A DNA stretch of 64,000 bases, taken from Paucihalobacter sp036825875. GTDB taxonomy: Bacteria > Bacteroidota > Bacteroidia > Flavobacteriales > Flavobacteriaceae. The notes under the pieces were generated by a model. It saw nothing but the letters and a program-made list of their open reading frames with translations, searched no databases and was not told where the DNA came from. Below, piece after piece: positions 34,480 to 42,503 of the stretch (position 1 is its first letter; each line of letters opens with the position of its first letter). The stretch covers positions 1 to 64,000 of the forward strand of contig NZ_DAISXK010000005.1 in assembly GCF_036825875.1 (NCBI RefSeq), in the 5' to 3' direction. Both the position numbers and the translations under genes were made by a program.

Positions 34480-35499
34480 TTATTTGTATTCTTTCACAGC
34501 ATCAATAAATGCTTTGGCATTATCAAGCGGGATATTTGGTAAAATACCGTGACCCAGATTTACGATGTACTTGTCTTTTCCAAATTCGTTAATCATTTGG
34601 GTTACCATCTTCTTGATTTCAGCAGGGGGCGAAAATAATCGTGCCGGATCAAAATTACCTTGTAAAGTGACATTACCGCCTGTTAAATATCGAGCGTTTC
34701 TCGCTGAGCAAGTCCAATCAATACCGATAGCCGAGGCATTAGAGCGCGCCATTTCTGGTAGGGCAAACCAGCAGCCTTTTCCAAAAGCTACAACATAAGT
34801 TTCATCTTTTAAGGCCTCAATAATTTGATTGATGTATTGCCATGAAAATTCTTGATAATCAGTCGGCGATAGCATACCACCCCAAGAATCAAAAATCTGT
34901 ACAGCGTCAACACCTGCCCTTACCTTAGCCTTTAAATAGGCAATGGTTGTATCGGTTATTTTTTGAAGTAATTGATGCGCTGCGATAGGATTAGTAAAAC
35001 AAAACTCTTTAGCAATATCAAAATTTTTACTGCCCTGGCCTTGCACACAATAACATAAAATGGTCCAAGGCGAACCTGCAAAACCAATTAGTGGCACTTC
35101 ATCATTAAGCAGTTCTTTAGTAGCTTTTATGGCTTGCATTACGTAATCTAAGGCCACGCTAACATCTGGAACAATTACAGTCTCTACGTCTTTTTGGCTA
35201 CGGATAGGCTTCGGTAAATAGGGTCCGAAATTTGGCTTCATCTGCACTTCAATATTCATCGCTTGCGGAATCACCAAAATATCGCTAAATAAGATGGCCG
35301 CATCCATACCGTATCGCCGAATTGGCTGAACCGTAATTTCGCTCGCTAGTTCAGGTGTTTGGCAACGGGTAAAAAAATCGTATTTGGCTTTTATCTCTTG
35401 AAATTCTGGTAAGTATCGGCCTGCCTGACGCATCATCCAAACTGGGGGACGCTCAACAATTTCTCCTTTTAAAGCTCTTATGTATAGATCGTTCTTCAT
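34480..35499 (-). CDS. hemE: Uroporphyrinogen III decarboxylase
   Basis: Removes four acetate carboxyls to give coproporphyrinogen III. The opening RPPVWMMRQAGRYLPEFQEI near residues 18-37 is the HemE signature, followed by FSDILVIPQAMNIEV and IGFAGSPWTILCY. The 339-residue length matches the family. It lies 18 bases after hemCD and is part of the same leftward operon. Confidence 0.96.
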   Translation of the reverse strand: MKNDLYIRALKGEIVERPPVWMMRQAGRYLPEFQEIKAKYDFFTRCQTPELASEITVQPIRRYGMDAAILFSDILVIPQAMNIEVQMKPNFGPYLPKPIRSQKDVETVIVPDVSVALDYVMQAIKATKELLNDEVPLIGFAGSPWTILCYCVQGQGSKNFDIAKEFCFTNPIAAHQLLQKITDTTIAYLKAKVRAGVDAVQIFDSWGGMLSPTDYQEFSWQYINQIIEALKDETYVVAFGKGCWFALPEMARSNASAIGIDWTCSARNARYLTGGNVTLQGNFDPARLFSPPAEIKKMVTQMINEFGKDKYIVNLGHGILPNIPLDNAKAFIDAVKEYK

Positions 35500-35517
35500 A
35501 GACTTTTTTATTTATGA

Positions 35518-37092
35518 CTATAAATGATGGTTTACCAATTCAATTAAACTTTCAACAGTGGGGATTTTTGCGACCTGTATTTCTTTAAAATACTTTTGCG
35601 CTTCGGTAGCTGTGGTATCACCTATGCAAAAAGCAATGCCATTGGCTTTGTTTTGTTTGAGAAAACTTTCTACGGCTGAAGGACTAAAAAACATAACCGC
35701 TTTCGCGTCACTATGAATTTTAGAAGCATCTAATTTAGTTTGATAGGCTTCTATTTCGTTAACCTGAATGTTATTTTCGGTTAAAATAGCCGGCAATTCG
35801 TCTAGCCTTATATTGCTACAGAAATAAGTAACCTCAGTTCCTTCTATGAACGCCACCAAATGTTCGGCTAGAGCTTTCGCACTGTTTGCTGCAAATGTTA
35901 CCGGTCCGATTTTTTGAGCAATCAAACGCTTGGTGCGTCTTCCTACACAATAGATGTTTTTAAATTGAAGCTCTGTTGCATCAACACTTCTAAGAATAGC
36001 TTCAACCGCATTTTGACTTGTAATGACAACGTTTTTGAGAGTTGATTTTAAAAGAATTGGTGAAATTCTATTTAAACTAATTTTAATAGCGTCGTCACTT
36101 TCCACCTTTAGACCATCGTTGAACATTCTTAATTGTTGTTCGGTAAGCGATTTTGTAGAAAACACATCAATCTTGCGATCGGAATTTTTGATGGTATCCA
36201 TAAGCCGTTTTCCGCCGCGCTCAATAATGAAATTGGCGCAGTATTCGGCCATATTGTAATGGCTGCCTATTTTTTCAGAACGCTGAACCTCAAGTTTTTT
36301 ACTGCCATCTAAACTTAATAAAACCCCTTTAAAAAATATTTCATCGTCTTTTACAAAGGCAATAGCGCCAATTGGAGCAGAACAACCGCCTTCAAGTAGC
36401 CTTAAAAATTCGCGTTCTATCTGGGTACAAATTTGTGTGTGTTCGTCGTTAATTTCACTTAAAATCGTTCTGGTTTCTTCGTCATTTTCCAGTGCAGCAA
36501 TCATAACTGCGCCTTGTGCGGGCGCTGGAATCATCCAATCAAGGTTAAAGGAGTTTTCAGGTTTAATTCCTAATCTACCTAGGCCTGCAGCAGCAAAAAT
36601 AGCAGCATTCCAATCTTGGTTCTCCTCAAGTTTTTGAAGCCTTAAATTTACATTGCCTCTTAAGTCAACAATGGTGTGTGTCGGAAATTGATTGAGCCAT
36701 TGGGCACGACGGCGCAAACTTCCTGTGGCTATAATGGCGTTTTGCTGAGACAAAAACTCTTCGTTATTTTTAAAAACCAACATATCTCTGGTATTGCCGC
36801 GTTTTAAAACAGCACCTTGAACAATGCCCACTGGCAAGGCAGTTGGCACATCTTTTAAGGAATGTACAGCAATATCAATATCACCGTTAAGCATGGCAAC
36901 ATCTAAGGTTTTAGTAAAAATGCCTCTAATTCCCATTTCGTAAAGCGGCTTGTTAAGTACTAAATCACCGGTGGATTTTACAGGAACAATTACAGTTTTA
37001 TGGCCAAGATGTTCTAATTGTTGTTGTACAGTTTTGGCTTGCCACAAAGCTAATTCGCTATCGCGGGTGCCAATTCTAATTGGTTTAGACAT
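35518..37092 (-). CDS. hemC: Fused porphobilinogen deaminase and uroporphyrinogen-III synthase
   Basis: Residues 1 to about 300 are HemC: SKPIRIGTRDSELALWQAKT, the HSLKDVPTALP and GSLRRRAQWL motifs, and the dipyrromethane-holding Cys in LEGGCSAPIGA near residue 240. From about 300 to 524 the chain continues as a HemD-like uroporphyrinogen-III synthase with weak repeats (VVITSQNAVEAIL, VMFFSPSAVESFL, AFCIGDTTATEAQKYF). One polypeptide thus makes the hydroxymethylbilane and closes it to uroporphyrinogen III. It overlaps hemA by 8 bases. Confidence 0.93.
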   Translation of the reverse strand: MSKPIRIGTRDSELALWQAKTVQQQLEHLGHKTVIVPVKSTGDLVLNKPLYEMGIRGIFTKTLDVAMLNGDIDIAVHSLKDVPTALPVGIVQGAVLKRGNTRDMLVFKNNEEFLSQQNAIIATGSLRRRAQWLNQFPTHTIVDLRGNVNLRLQKLEENQDWNAAIFAAAGLGRLGIKPENSFNLDWMIPAPAQGAVMIAALENDEETRTILSEINDEHTQICTQIEREFLRLLEGGCSAPIGAIAFVKDDEIFFKGVLLSLDGSKKLEVQRSEKIGSHYNMAEYCANFIIERGGKRLMDTIKNSDRKIDVFSTKSLTEQQLRMFNDGLKVESDDAIKISLNRISPILLKSTLKNVVITSQNAVEAILRSVDATELQFKNIYCVGRRTKRLIAQKIGPVTFAANSAKALAEHLVAFIEGTEVTYFCSNIRLDELPAILTENNIQVNEIEAYQTKLDASKIHSDAKAVMFFSPSAVESFLKQNKANGIAFCIGDTTATEAQKYFKEIQVAKIPTVESLIELVNHHL

Positions 37093-38335
37093 TTTGGATA
37101 TTTTCTAGCTGGAATATTTTTTTGATAAGTTCAACACTTTCGTCTGAAGAATCGGAGTCCTCTTTAAGGTGAAATGCGAAGTGATTGGTAATTTTTTGAA
37201 TAATATTATTGCTGATTAACTCGGCTTGAACTTCATTAAAATCAGATAGTTTTTTACGTTGATTACTGATTTCAGAATTTTTTAAATCGTTTAATTTAAG
37301 CTTTATGGCTTGAATTGTTGGCGCAAATTTGCGCGTATCTAACCATGTTAAAAATTCTGTTTTGATGTCCTCTATGATGGTTTCGGCAATTGGTATAAAA
37401 ACTTTGCGTTTTTCTAAAGTATCATCCGTAATTTTTGCCAAATCGTCTAGATGCACCAATTTCACGTTCGATAAATCGTGAACGTCTATTTTAACATTTT
37501 TCGGAATGGATAAATCTAAAATAAGTAAGGGTTTTCCGGTACTTAACATAGATTTTTCGATAGTGGGTTGCTTGGCGCCCGTTGCCACAATTAAAATGTC
37601 GGCTTGGTTAACTTCGGTTTCTAGATCTGAAAAATCTTTCACAATTACATTAAACTTTCCTGCAATTTCCTCTGCTTTGGTTTTAGTGCGATTGATAATG
37701 GTGATATGGGAATTTTTGGTGTGTTTCACCAGGTTTTCACAGGTGTTTCTGCCAATTTTACCAGTGCCAAAAAGCAAGATATTTTTCTCGGAAACAGCTT
37801 TTATGTTATTCATGATATATTGAACAGAAGCAAAAGATACTGACGTTGCGCCTGATGATAATTCAGTTTCAGTTTTAATACGTTTGCTAGCTTGGATTAC
37901 GCAATTAACCAATCTTTCAAGATAAGAATTAAGTAATCCAAACGATTTTGAAAGTCTTGCTCCAGATTTAAGCTGACTGATAATTTCGAAGTCGCCTAAA
38001 ATTTGGCTATCCAATCCAGAACCTACTTTAAACAAATGAGAAATAGCTTCTTTATTTTTATAAATATAGGCCACTTCTTGAAAAGATTCTACTGTACCGT
38101 TGGTATTATTACAAAGCAAATGAATTAACTGGTAAGGATGCTCAGCAAAGCCGTAAAGTTCAGTCCGATTGCATGTTGAAACGACTATAAGGCTTTCAAT
38201 ACCAGTTTTTTTGGCGTCAAGTAATAGTTGCTTCTTTGCAACCTCGTTTAGACTGAATAGTCCACGAACTTCTGCATCGGCCTTTTTGTAGCTTAGGCCT
38301 ATGGCATAAAAAAATTTACTCTTATAATGTTGCAT
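37085..38335 (-). CDS. hemA: Glutamyl-tRNA reductase
   Basis: Starts the C5 haem pathway by reducing glutamyl-tRNA to glutamate-1-semialdehyde. The nucleophile is Cys in STCNRTELYGF near residue 54. The NADPH-binding domain (LLFGTGKIGRNTCENL) and the C-terminal dimerisation helices are present. At 416 residues it is the usual length. It heads the leftward haem operon. The partner hemL is not in the window. Confidence 0.95.
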   Translation of the reverse strand: MQHYKSKFFYAIGLSYKKADAEVRGLFSLNEVAKKQLLLDAKKTGIESLIVVSTCNRTELYGFAEHPYQLIHLLCNNTNGTVESFQEVAYIYKNKEAISHLFKVGSGLDSQILGDFEIISQLKSGARLSKSFGLLNSYLERLVNCVIQASKRIKTETELSSGATSVSFASVQYIMNNIKAVSEKNILLFGTGKIGRNTCENLVKHTKNSHITIINRTKTKAEEIAGKFNVIVKDFSDLETEVNQADILIVATGAKQPTIEKSMLSTGKPLLILDLSIPKNVKIDVHDLSNVKLVHLDDLAKITDDTLEKRKVFIPIAETIIEDIKTEFLTWLDTRKFAPTIQAIKLKLNDLKNSEISNQRKKLSDFNEVQAELISNNIIQKITNHFAFHLKEDSDSSDESVELIKKIFQLENIQNV

Positions 38336-38368
38336 TCGCTCTGTTACCTGACTTGGGAATTAACTGAG

Positions 38369-38376
38369 CAAAAGTA
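38369..38376 (-). promoter_or_regulatory. -7 promoter element of hemA
   Basis: On the minus strand TACTTTTG (TAnnTTTG) lies 33 bases before the hemA ATG. The first of two 13-bp direct repeats (38398-38410) falls where the -33 contact would be. Confidence 0.45.
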
Positions 38377-38397
38377 ATAGCGATATAAATTATAAAA

Positions 38398-38431
38398 TAA
38401 CGCTAAAAGAACTTTTTGTAACGCTAAAAGA
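38398..38431. promoter_or_regulatory. Two exact 13-bp direct repeats 21 bp apart (AraC-type operator candidate)
   Basis: TAACGCTAAAAGA occurs at 38398-38410 and 38419-38431, a 21-base period, which puts both on one face of the helix. AraC-family proteins often bind such tandem half sites. The site lies between divergent hemA and an AraC-family gene. A related ATCGCTAAAAGTT lies just inside the AraC coding start. Confidence 0.6.
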
Positions 38432-38470
38432 TTTTTAGGTAATATTCACATTTAAAACTGATAAATATCA

Positions 38471-38478
38471 TATTTTTG
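38471..38478 (+). promoter_or_regulatory. -7 promoter element of the AraC-family gene
   Basis: TATTTTTG fits TAnnTTTG and lies about 70 bases before the TTG start at 38548. Confidence 0.4.
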
Positions 38479-38547
38479 CAGTGAATAAGGCTCATACAGC
38501 AAGAGTTGTTTAGAACGAATCTAAATAAAAGAATTAAATAAAAGAAA

Positions 38548-39432
38548 TTGCTAATATCAAAAAATATCGCTAAAAGTTCATTTGAAGAAGTAACGATTGA
38601 CCAAGGTTTTTTGGTACTTTATTTTAAAAATGATCTTCACGAAGCTACTGAAATTAAACGGATGATAAGCCAAGATTTTATTCAGTTCCATTTTGCAGTT
38701 AAGGGTCATTGTTCCTTTCTTTTTAATGAAGGTAATTATGTGTTTGATTTAAAGGAAGAAAACGCTTTATTGCTATATAATCCCGAACGTGATTTGCCTA
38801 TACATTTGAATGCAAGCGCTAATAGTTGGATCATTTCAATTTTGATTTCAATTAAAAAATTTCACGGATTGTTCTCCAATGAAGCAGATTACATTACTTT
38901 TTTAAGTGAAGAGAATAAGAATAAAAAATATTACAAAGATCGCAGTATTTCCCCGTCGATGTTTATTGTGCTTAATCAAATGATGAATTACAATTTGAAT
39001 AGCTCAGTTAGATCGCTTTATTTTAGAGCAAAGGCATATGAGTTGTTGAGTCTGTATTTTAACCGTAGTGAAGATGCCGATATTGAACAATGTCCGTTCT
39101 TAGTTGATGAATCTAATGTCACCAAAATCAGACAAGCCAAAGAAATTATAATTGCGCGTATGGCCGAGCCACCAACCCTGCAAGAAATTGCAGATGAAAT
39201 AGGTTTGAGCTTAAAAAAATTAAAAGAAGGATTTAAGCAAATTTATGGCGATTCGGTATTTAGCTTTTTACTGGATTACAAGTTAGAAGTGGCACGAAAA
39301 TTACTAGACTCTGGCCATTTTAATGTAAATGAAGTAGGTTTAAAAGTTGGGTATAGCACGGCAAGTCATTTTATTTCCGCTTTTAAAAAGAAATACGGGG
39401 TAACGCCTAAAAAATACATTCAATCAAATTAG
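38548..39432 (+). CDS. AraC-family transcriptional regulator beside hemA
   Basis: The C-terminal ~100 residues form the AraC double helix-turn-helix (PTLQEIADEIGLSLKKLKEG and VNEVGLKVGYSTASHFISAF, ending YGVTPKKYIQ). The N-terminal ~170 residues are a variable sensor region. The start is TTG (LISKNIAKSSFEEV); no ATG lies upstream in frame, and the next ATG would cut into the sensor domain. It is divergent from hemA and precedes a secreted protein and hemH by few bases, so haem genes lie on both sides and are the likely targets. Confidence 0.85.
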   Translation: MLISKNIAKSSFEEVTIDQGFLVLYFKNDLHEATEIKRMISQDFIQFHFAVKGHCSFLFNEGNYVFDLKEENALLLYNPERDLPIHLNASANSWIISILISIKKFHGLFSNEADYITFLSEENKNKKYYKDRSISPSMFIVLNQMMNYNLNSSVRSLYFRAKAYELLSLYFNRSEDADIEQCPFLVDESNVTKIRQAKEIIIARMAEPPTLQEIADEIGLSLKKLKEGFKQIYGDSVFSFLLDYKLEVARKLLDSGHFNVNEVGLKVGYSTASHFISAFKKKYGVTPKKYIQSN

Positions 39433-39436
39433 AAAA

Positions 39437-40030
39437 ATGAAAGCACTACATATTACTTTATTTGCACTCTTGATTTCATTGGGAATCATAGCGCAAACCG
39501 ACAAAGAATCTATCCAAAAATCGGCAGACACCTACATGGTGTATGTACAAAATAATGATATTGATAAAATTTTAGATGCCATGCTGCCAAAGCTTTTCGA
39601 AACCGTTAGCAGAAGTCAAATAAAGTCAAGTATGGAACAAATGCTCAATAATCCAAATATTAAGGTTGAGTATATATCGGCCAAAATCAACAGCATTTCC
39701 AACACGGTTAAACACGATGATACCAAATACGCACTTGTAAATTACGATAGTAGCTTTAAAATGGTCTTTTTAACGGAGGCTGAAAAGCCATTAGAAGAAC
39801 GGAAGGAAATGCTAGATTATTTTAAAACAGCCATGGAAGCTCAGTTTGGCAAAGATAGTACAACGATAAATTACGACGAAGCTTCAGTTTCGGTGAAGTC
39901 CGTTACCAATATGTTTGCCGTGAGCAGCCCAGAATTTACTGGCTGGAAGTTTTTAAATGATGACAACAATATGGGAACATTGGCTAAAACAATTATTCCA
40001 GAAGATGTGATTTCAGCATTAAAAAATTAA
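39437..40030 (+). CDS. Secreted protein of unknown function, between AraC regulator and hemH
   Basis: The product is 197 residues with a signal peptide of about 19 (LFALLISLGIIAQ). The rest is one compact alpha/beta domain, opening KESIQKSADTYMVYVQNNDI, which resembles a SnoaL/NTF2-like small fold but without a secure match. It sits 4 bases after the AraC gene and 24 before the hemH ATG, so it is probably co-expressed. I see no haem-binding motif such as CxxCH. Confidence 0.65.
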   Translation: MKALHITLFALLISLGIIAQTDKESIQKSADTYMVYVQNNDIDKILDAMLPKLFETVSRSQIKSSMEQMLNNPNIKVEYISAKINSISNTVKHDDTKYALVNYDSSFKMVFLTEAEKPLEERKEMLDYFKTAMEAQFGKDSTTINYDEASVSVKSVTNMFAVSSPEFTGWKFLNDDNNMGTLAKTIIPEDVISALKN

Positions 40031-40054
40031 AGAGAAAAATTGCAATTAAGAAAA

Positions 40055-41101
40055 ATGAAAAAAGGAATTTTATTAGTAAATCTGGGCTCACCCGATAGTC
40101 CAAATCCCAAAGATGTAAAGAAATATTTGGGTGAATTTTTAATGGATGAACGCGTGATAGACGTGCCACTATGGGCAAGAACCCTCTTGGTTAAAGGTAT
40201 TATTTTAAACACCAGACCAAAAGCTTCGGCAAAAGCCTATAAAAAAATTTGGTGGGAAGAAGGTTCGCCATTAATCGTATTGTCCGAAAAACTTCAACAT
40301 AAAATACAAAAACAGGTTGAATTACCCGTGGCCTTGGCTATGCGTTATGGCAGTATGACTATCAAAAGCGGACTTCAAGAATTGGTGGAAAAAGGTGTGG
40401 AGGAAGTGTTATTAATTCCTTTGTATCCACAGTTTGCGATGGCAACTACAGAAACCATCGTTGTTTTAGCAGATGAGATTCAAAAAGAACATTTCCCAAA
40501 TTTAAAGATTACCGATCTAAAGGCCTTTTATAACCATCCAGAATACATCAAAGTCTTATCTGAATCAATCAAAAAACAACTAGAAGGTAAAGATTACGAA
40601 CATCTGTTGTTCTCCTATCACGGTGTACCTGAGCGCCATATTAGAAAAAGTGACATTACTAAATCGCACTGTAATCCGAGCTTATCAGGCGGTGGTATTT
40701 GTTGTAAAACGCCTTCTAAAGCGCATGAATTTTGCTACAAACACCAATGCCTTGAAGTCACCAGACTGGTTGCAGAATATCTAAATTTTGAAGATGGAAC
40801 TTATTCAACCTCTTTCCAATCTAGATTAGGTTTCGATCCATGGTTACAACCTTATACCGATAGAACGATTGAAAAATTAGGCAAAAATGGCGTGAAAAAT
40901 ATGGCCATTGTAACACCTGCGTTTGTGAGTGATTGTTTAGAAACATTGGAAGAAATTGCCATGGAAGGCGAAGAAATATTTCATGAAGTTGGTGGTAAAA
41001 ATTTCACTACGGTTGCCTGTTTAAATGATGACAAAAACTGGGTGGCACTACTCTCAAAATGGATACATAACTGGGTTGAAGCCGATTTAGTGACTGCTTA
41101 A
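40055..41101 (+). CDS. hemH: Ferrochelatase
   Basis: Inserts Fe2+ into protoporphyrin IX to give haem at the inner membrane. The catalytic His is in LLFSYHGVPERHIRKSD (about residues 186-202). LLVNLGSPDSP opens the protein. Later CNPSLSGGGICCKTP contains clustered Cys, which could bind a metal, though this is not established for the family here. The open frame extends to a TTG at 40040, but the ATG at 40055 gives the standard MKKGILLVNLGSP start (348 residues). Its stop overlaps the MATE start as TAATG. Confidence 0.94.
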   Translation: MKKGILLVNLGSPDSPNPKDVKKYLGEFLMDERVIDVPLWARTLLVKGIILNTRPKASAKAYKKIWWEEGSPLIVLSEKLQHKIQKQVELPVALAMRYGSMTIKSGLQELVEKGVEEVLLIPLYPQFAMATTETIVVLADEIQKEHFPNLKITDLKAFYNHPEYIKVLSESIKKQLEGKDYEHLLFSYHGVPERHIRKSDITKSHCNPSLSGGGICCKTPSKAHEFCYKHQCLEVTRLVAEYLNFEDGTYSTSFQSRLGFDPWLQPYTDRTIEKLGKNGVKNMAIVTPAFVSDCLETLEEIAMEGEEIFHEVGGKNFTTVACLNDDKNWVALLSKWIHNWVEADLVTA

Positions 41102-42450
41102 TGGCAAAAGTTTCAGCAGATGATTTAGGTACCCAATCCATAGGATCATTGCTTATAAAACAAGCGGTGCCAGCATCCATTGGTATTTTGGTAATGTCAT
41201 TGAACATTATTGTCGATACCATATTTGTTGGTAATTGGATAGGCTCTATTGCCATTGCGGCCATCAATGTGGTATTGCCAGTATCGTTTTTTATTGCGGC
41301 TTTAGGGATGGCCATTGGTATTGGTGGGTCTTCAATAATTTCGCGTGCACTTGGCGCTGGTGATAAAGAAAAAGCACTTAAATCATTTGGTAATCAGTTG
41401 AGCTTAACGCTACTACTCACTACCATATTAGTGGTAATAGGTTTGGCATTTGTCGAACAAATTATTCCAAGGTTTGGAGGTAAAGGCGGTATCTATGAAC
41501 CTGCTAAAACTTATTATACCATCGTGCTTTATGGCGTGCCGTTTTTAGCGTTGTGTATGATGGGCAACAATGTGATCAGGGCCGAAGGCAAACCAAAATT
41601 TGCAATGATTGCCATGATTATTCCGTCGGTTGGAAACTTAATCTTGGATTATATTTTAATCTATGTTTTTGACTTTGGAATGGCTGGTGCAGCCTGGGCT
41701 ACAACTATTTCGTACCTACTTTGTTTTGGTTATATATTATGGTTTTTCCTATCTAAAAATTCTGAACTTCATATTAACCTGAGTCATTTCAACCTCAGTA
41801 AAAAAATTACTTCAGAAATAGCCTCATTAGGTAGTGTAACACTGGCACGGCAAGCGGTGGTAAGTGTGATTTATTTATTTATGAATAACATTTTGTTCAA
41901 TCTTGGAGGCGAATCAAGTGTGGCTGTCTTTGGAATTATTGCGCGAATAATGATGTTTGCCTTGTTTCCTGTTTTGGGCATTACCCAAGGATTTCTTCCT
42001 ATTGCGGGTTATAATTACGGAGCCAGAAATTTTAGTCGTGTTAAAGAAACTATCAACACATCTATCATATATGCGTCTGGCCTAGCAGTGGTTATTTTTA
42101 TATTTCTAATGGTTTTTACCGAGTCTATCGTAAGTGTATTTACCAAAGATCAAATAGTGATTAACCAAACAGTTTATGCTATGAAATGGGTGTTTTTAGC
42201 AGTGCCAATTGTATCCATTCAACTGATAGGCTCAGCTTATTTTCAGGCGATTGGTAAGGCTGTTCCAGCGTTGCTACTTACTTTATCCCGCCAAGGATTT
42301 TTCTTTTTGCCATTGGTTTTGATTTTACCTTTTTTTTATGGGGAATTCGGCGTTTGGATTTCATTTGCACTAGCCGATTTTCTTTCAACCATTCTAACAG
42401 CCTATTTTATTAATAGAGAAGTACGACTTAAATTAAATGTCGATTCATAA
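41101..42450 (+). CDS. MATE-family multidrug/cation efflux transporter
   Basis: The protein has 449 residues and about 12 hydrophobic membrane segments, with the family pattern in both halves (SIGSLLIKQAVPASIGILV at the start and FGIIARIMMFALFPVLGITQ in the second half). MATE transporters export drugs or metabolites in exchange for Na+ or H+. The gene overlaps hemH by one base, suggesting coupled translation. Export of a porphyrin intermediate is only speculation. Confidence 0.9.
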   Translation: MAKVSADDLGTQSIGSLLIKQAVPASIGILVMSLNIIVDTIFVGNWIGSIAIAAINVVLPVSFFIAALGMAIGIGGSSIISRALGAGDKEKALKSFGNQLSLTLLLTTILVVIGLAFVEQIIPRFGGKGGIYEPAKTYYTIVLYGVPFLALCMMGNNVIRAEGKPKFAMIAMIIPSVGNLILDYILIYVFDFGMAGAAWATTISYLLCFGYILWFFLSKNSELHINLSHFNLSKKITSEIASLGSVTLARQAVVSVIYLFMNNILFNLGGESSVAVFGIIARIMMFALFPVLGITQGFLPIAGYNYGARNFSRVKETINTSIIYASGLAVVIFIFLMVFTESIVSVFTKDQIVINQTVYAMKWVFLAVPIVSIQLIGSAYFQAIGKAVPALLLTLSRQGFFFLPLVLILPFFYGEFGVWISFALADFLSTILTAYFINREVRLKLNVDS

Positions 42451-42503
42451 ATAATTGCTGTAAATGCTTATTTTTATGGCAAGACTAACTAAAACTAAAA
42501 ACA

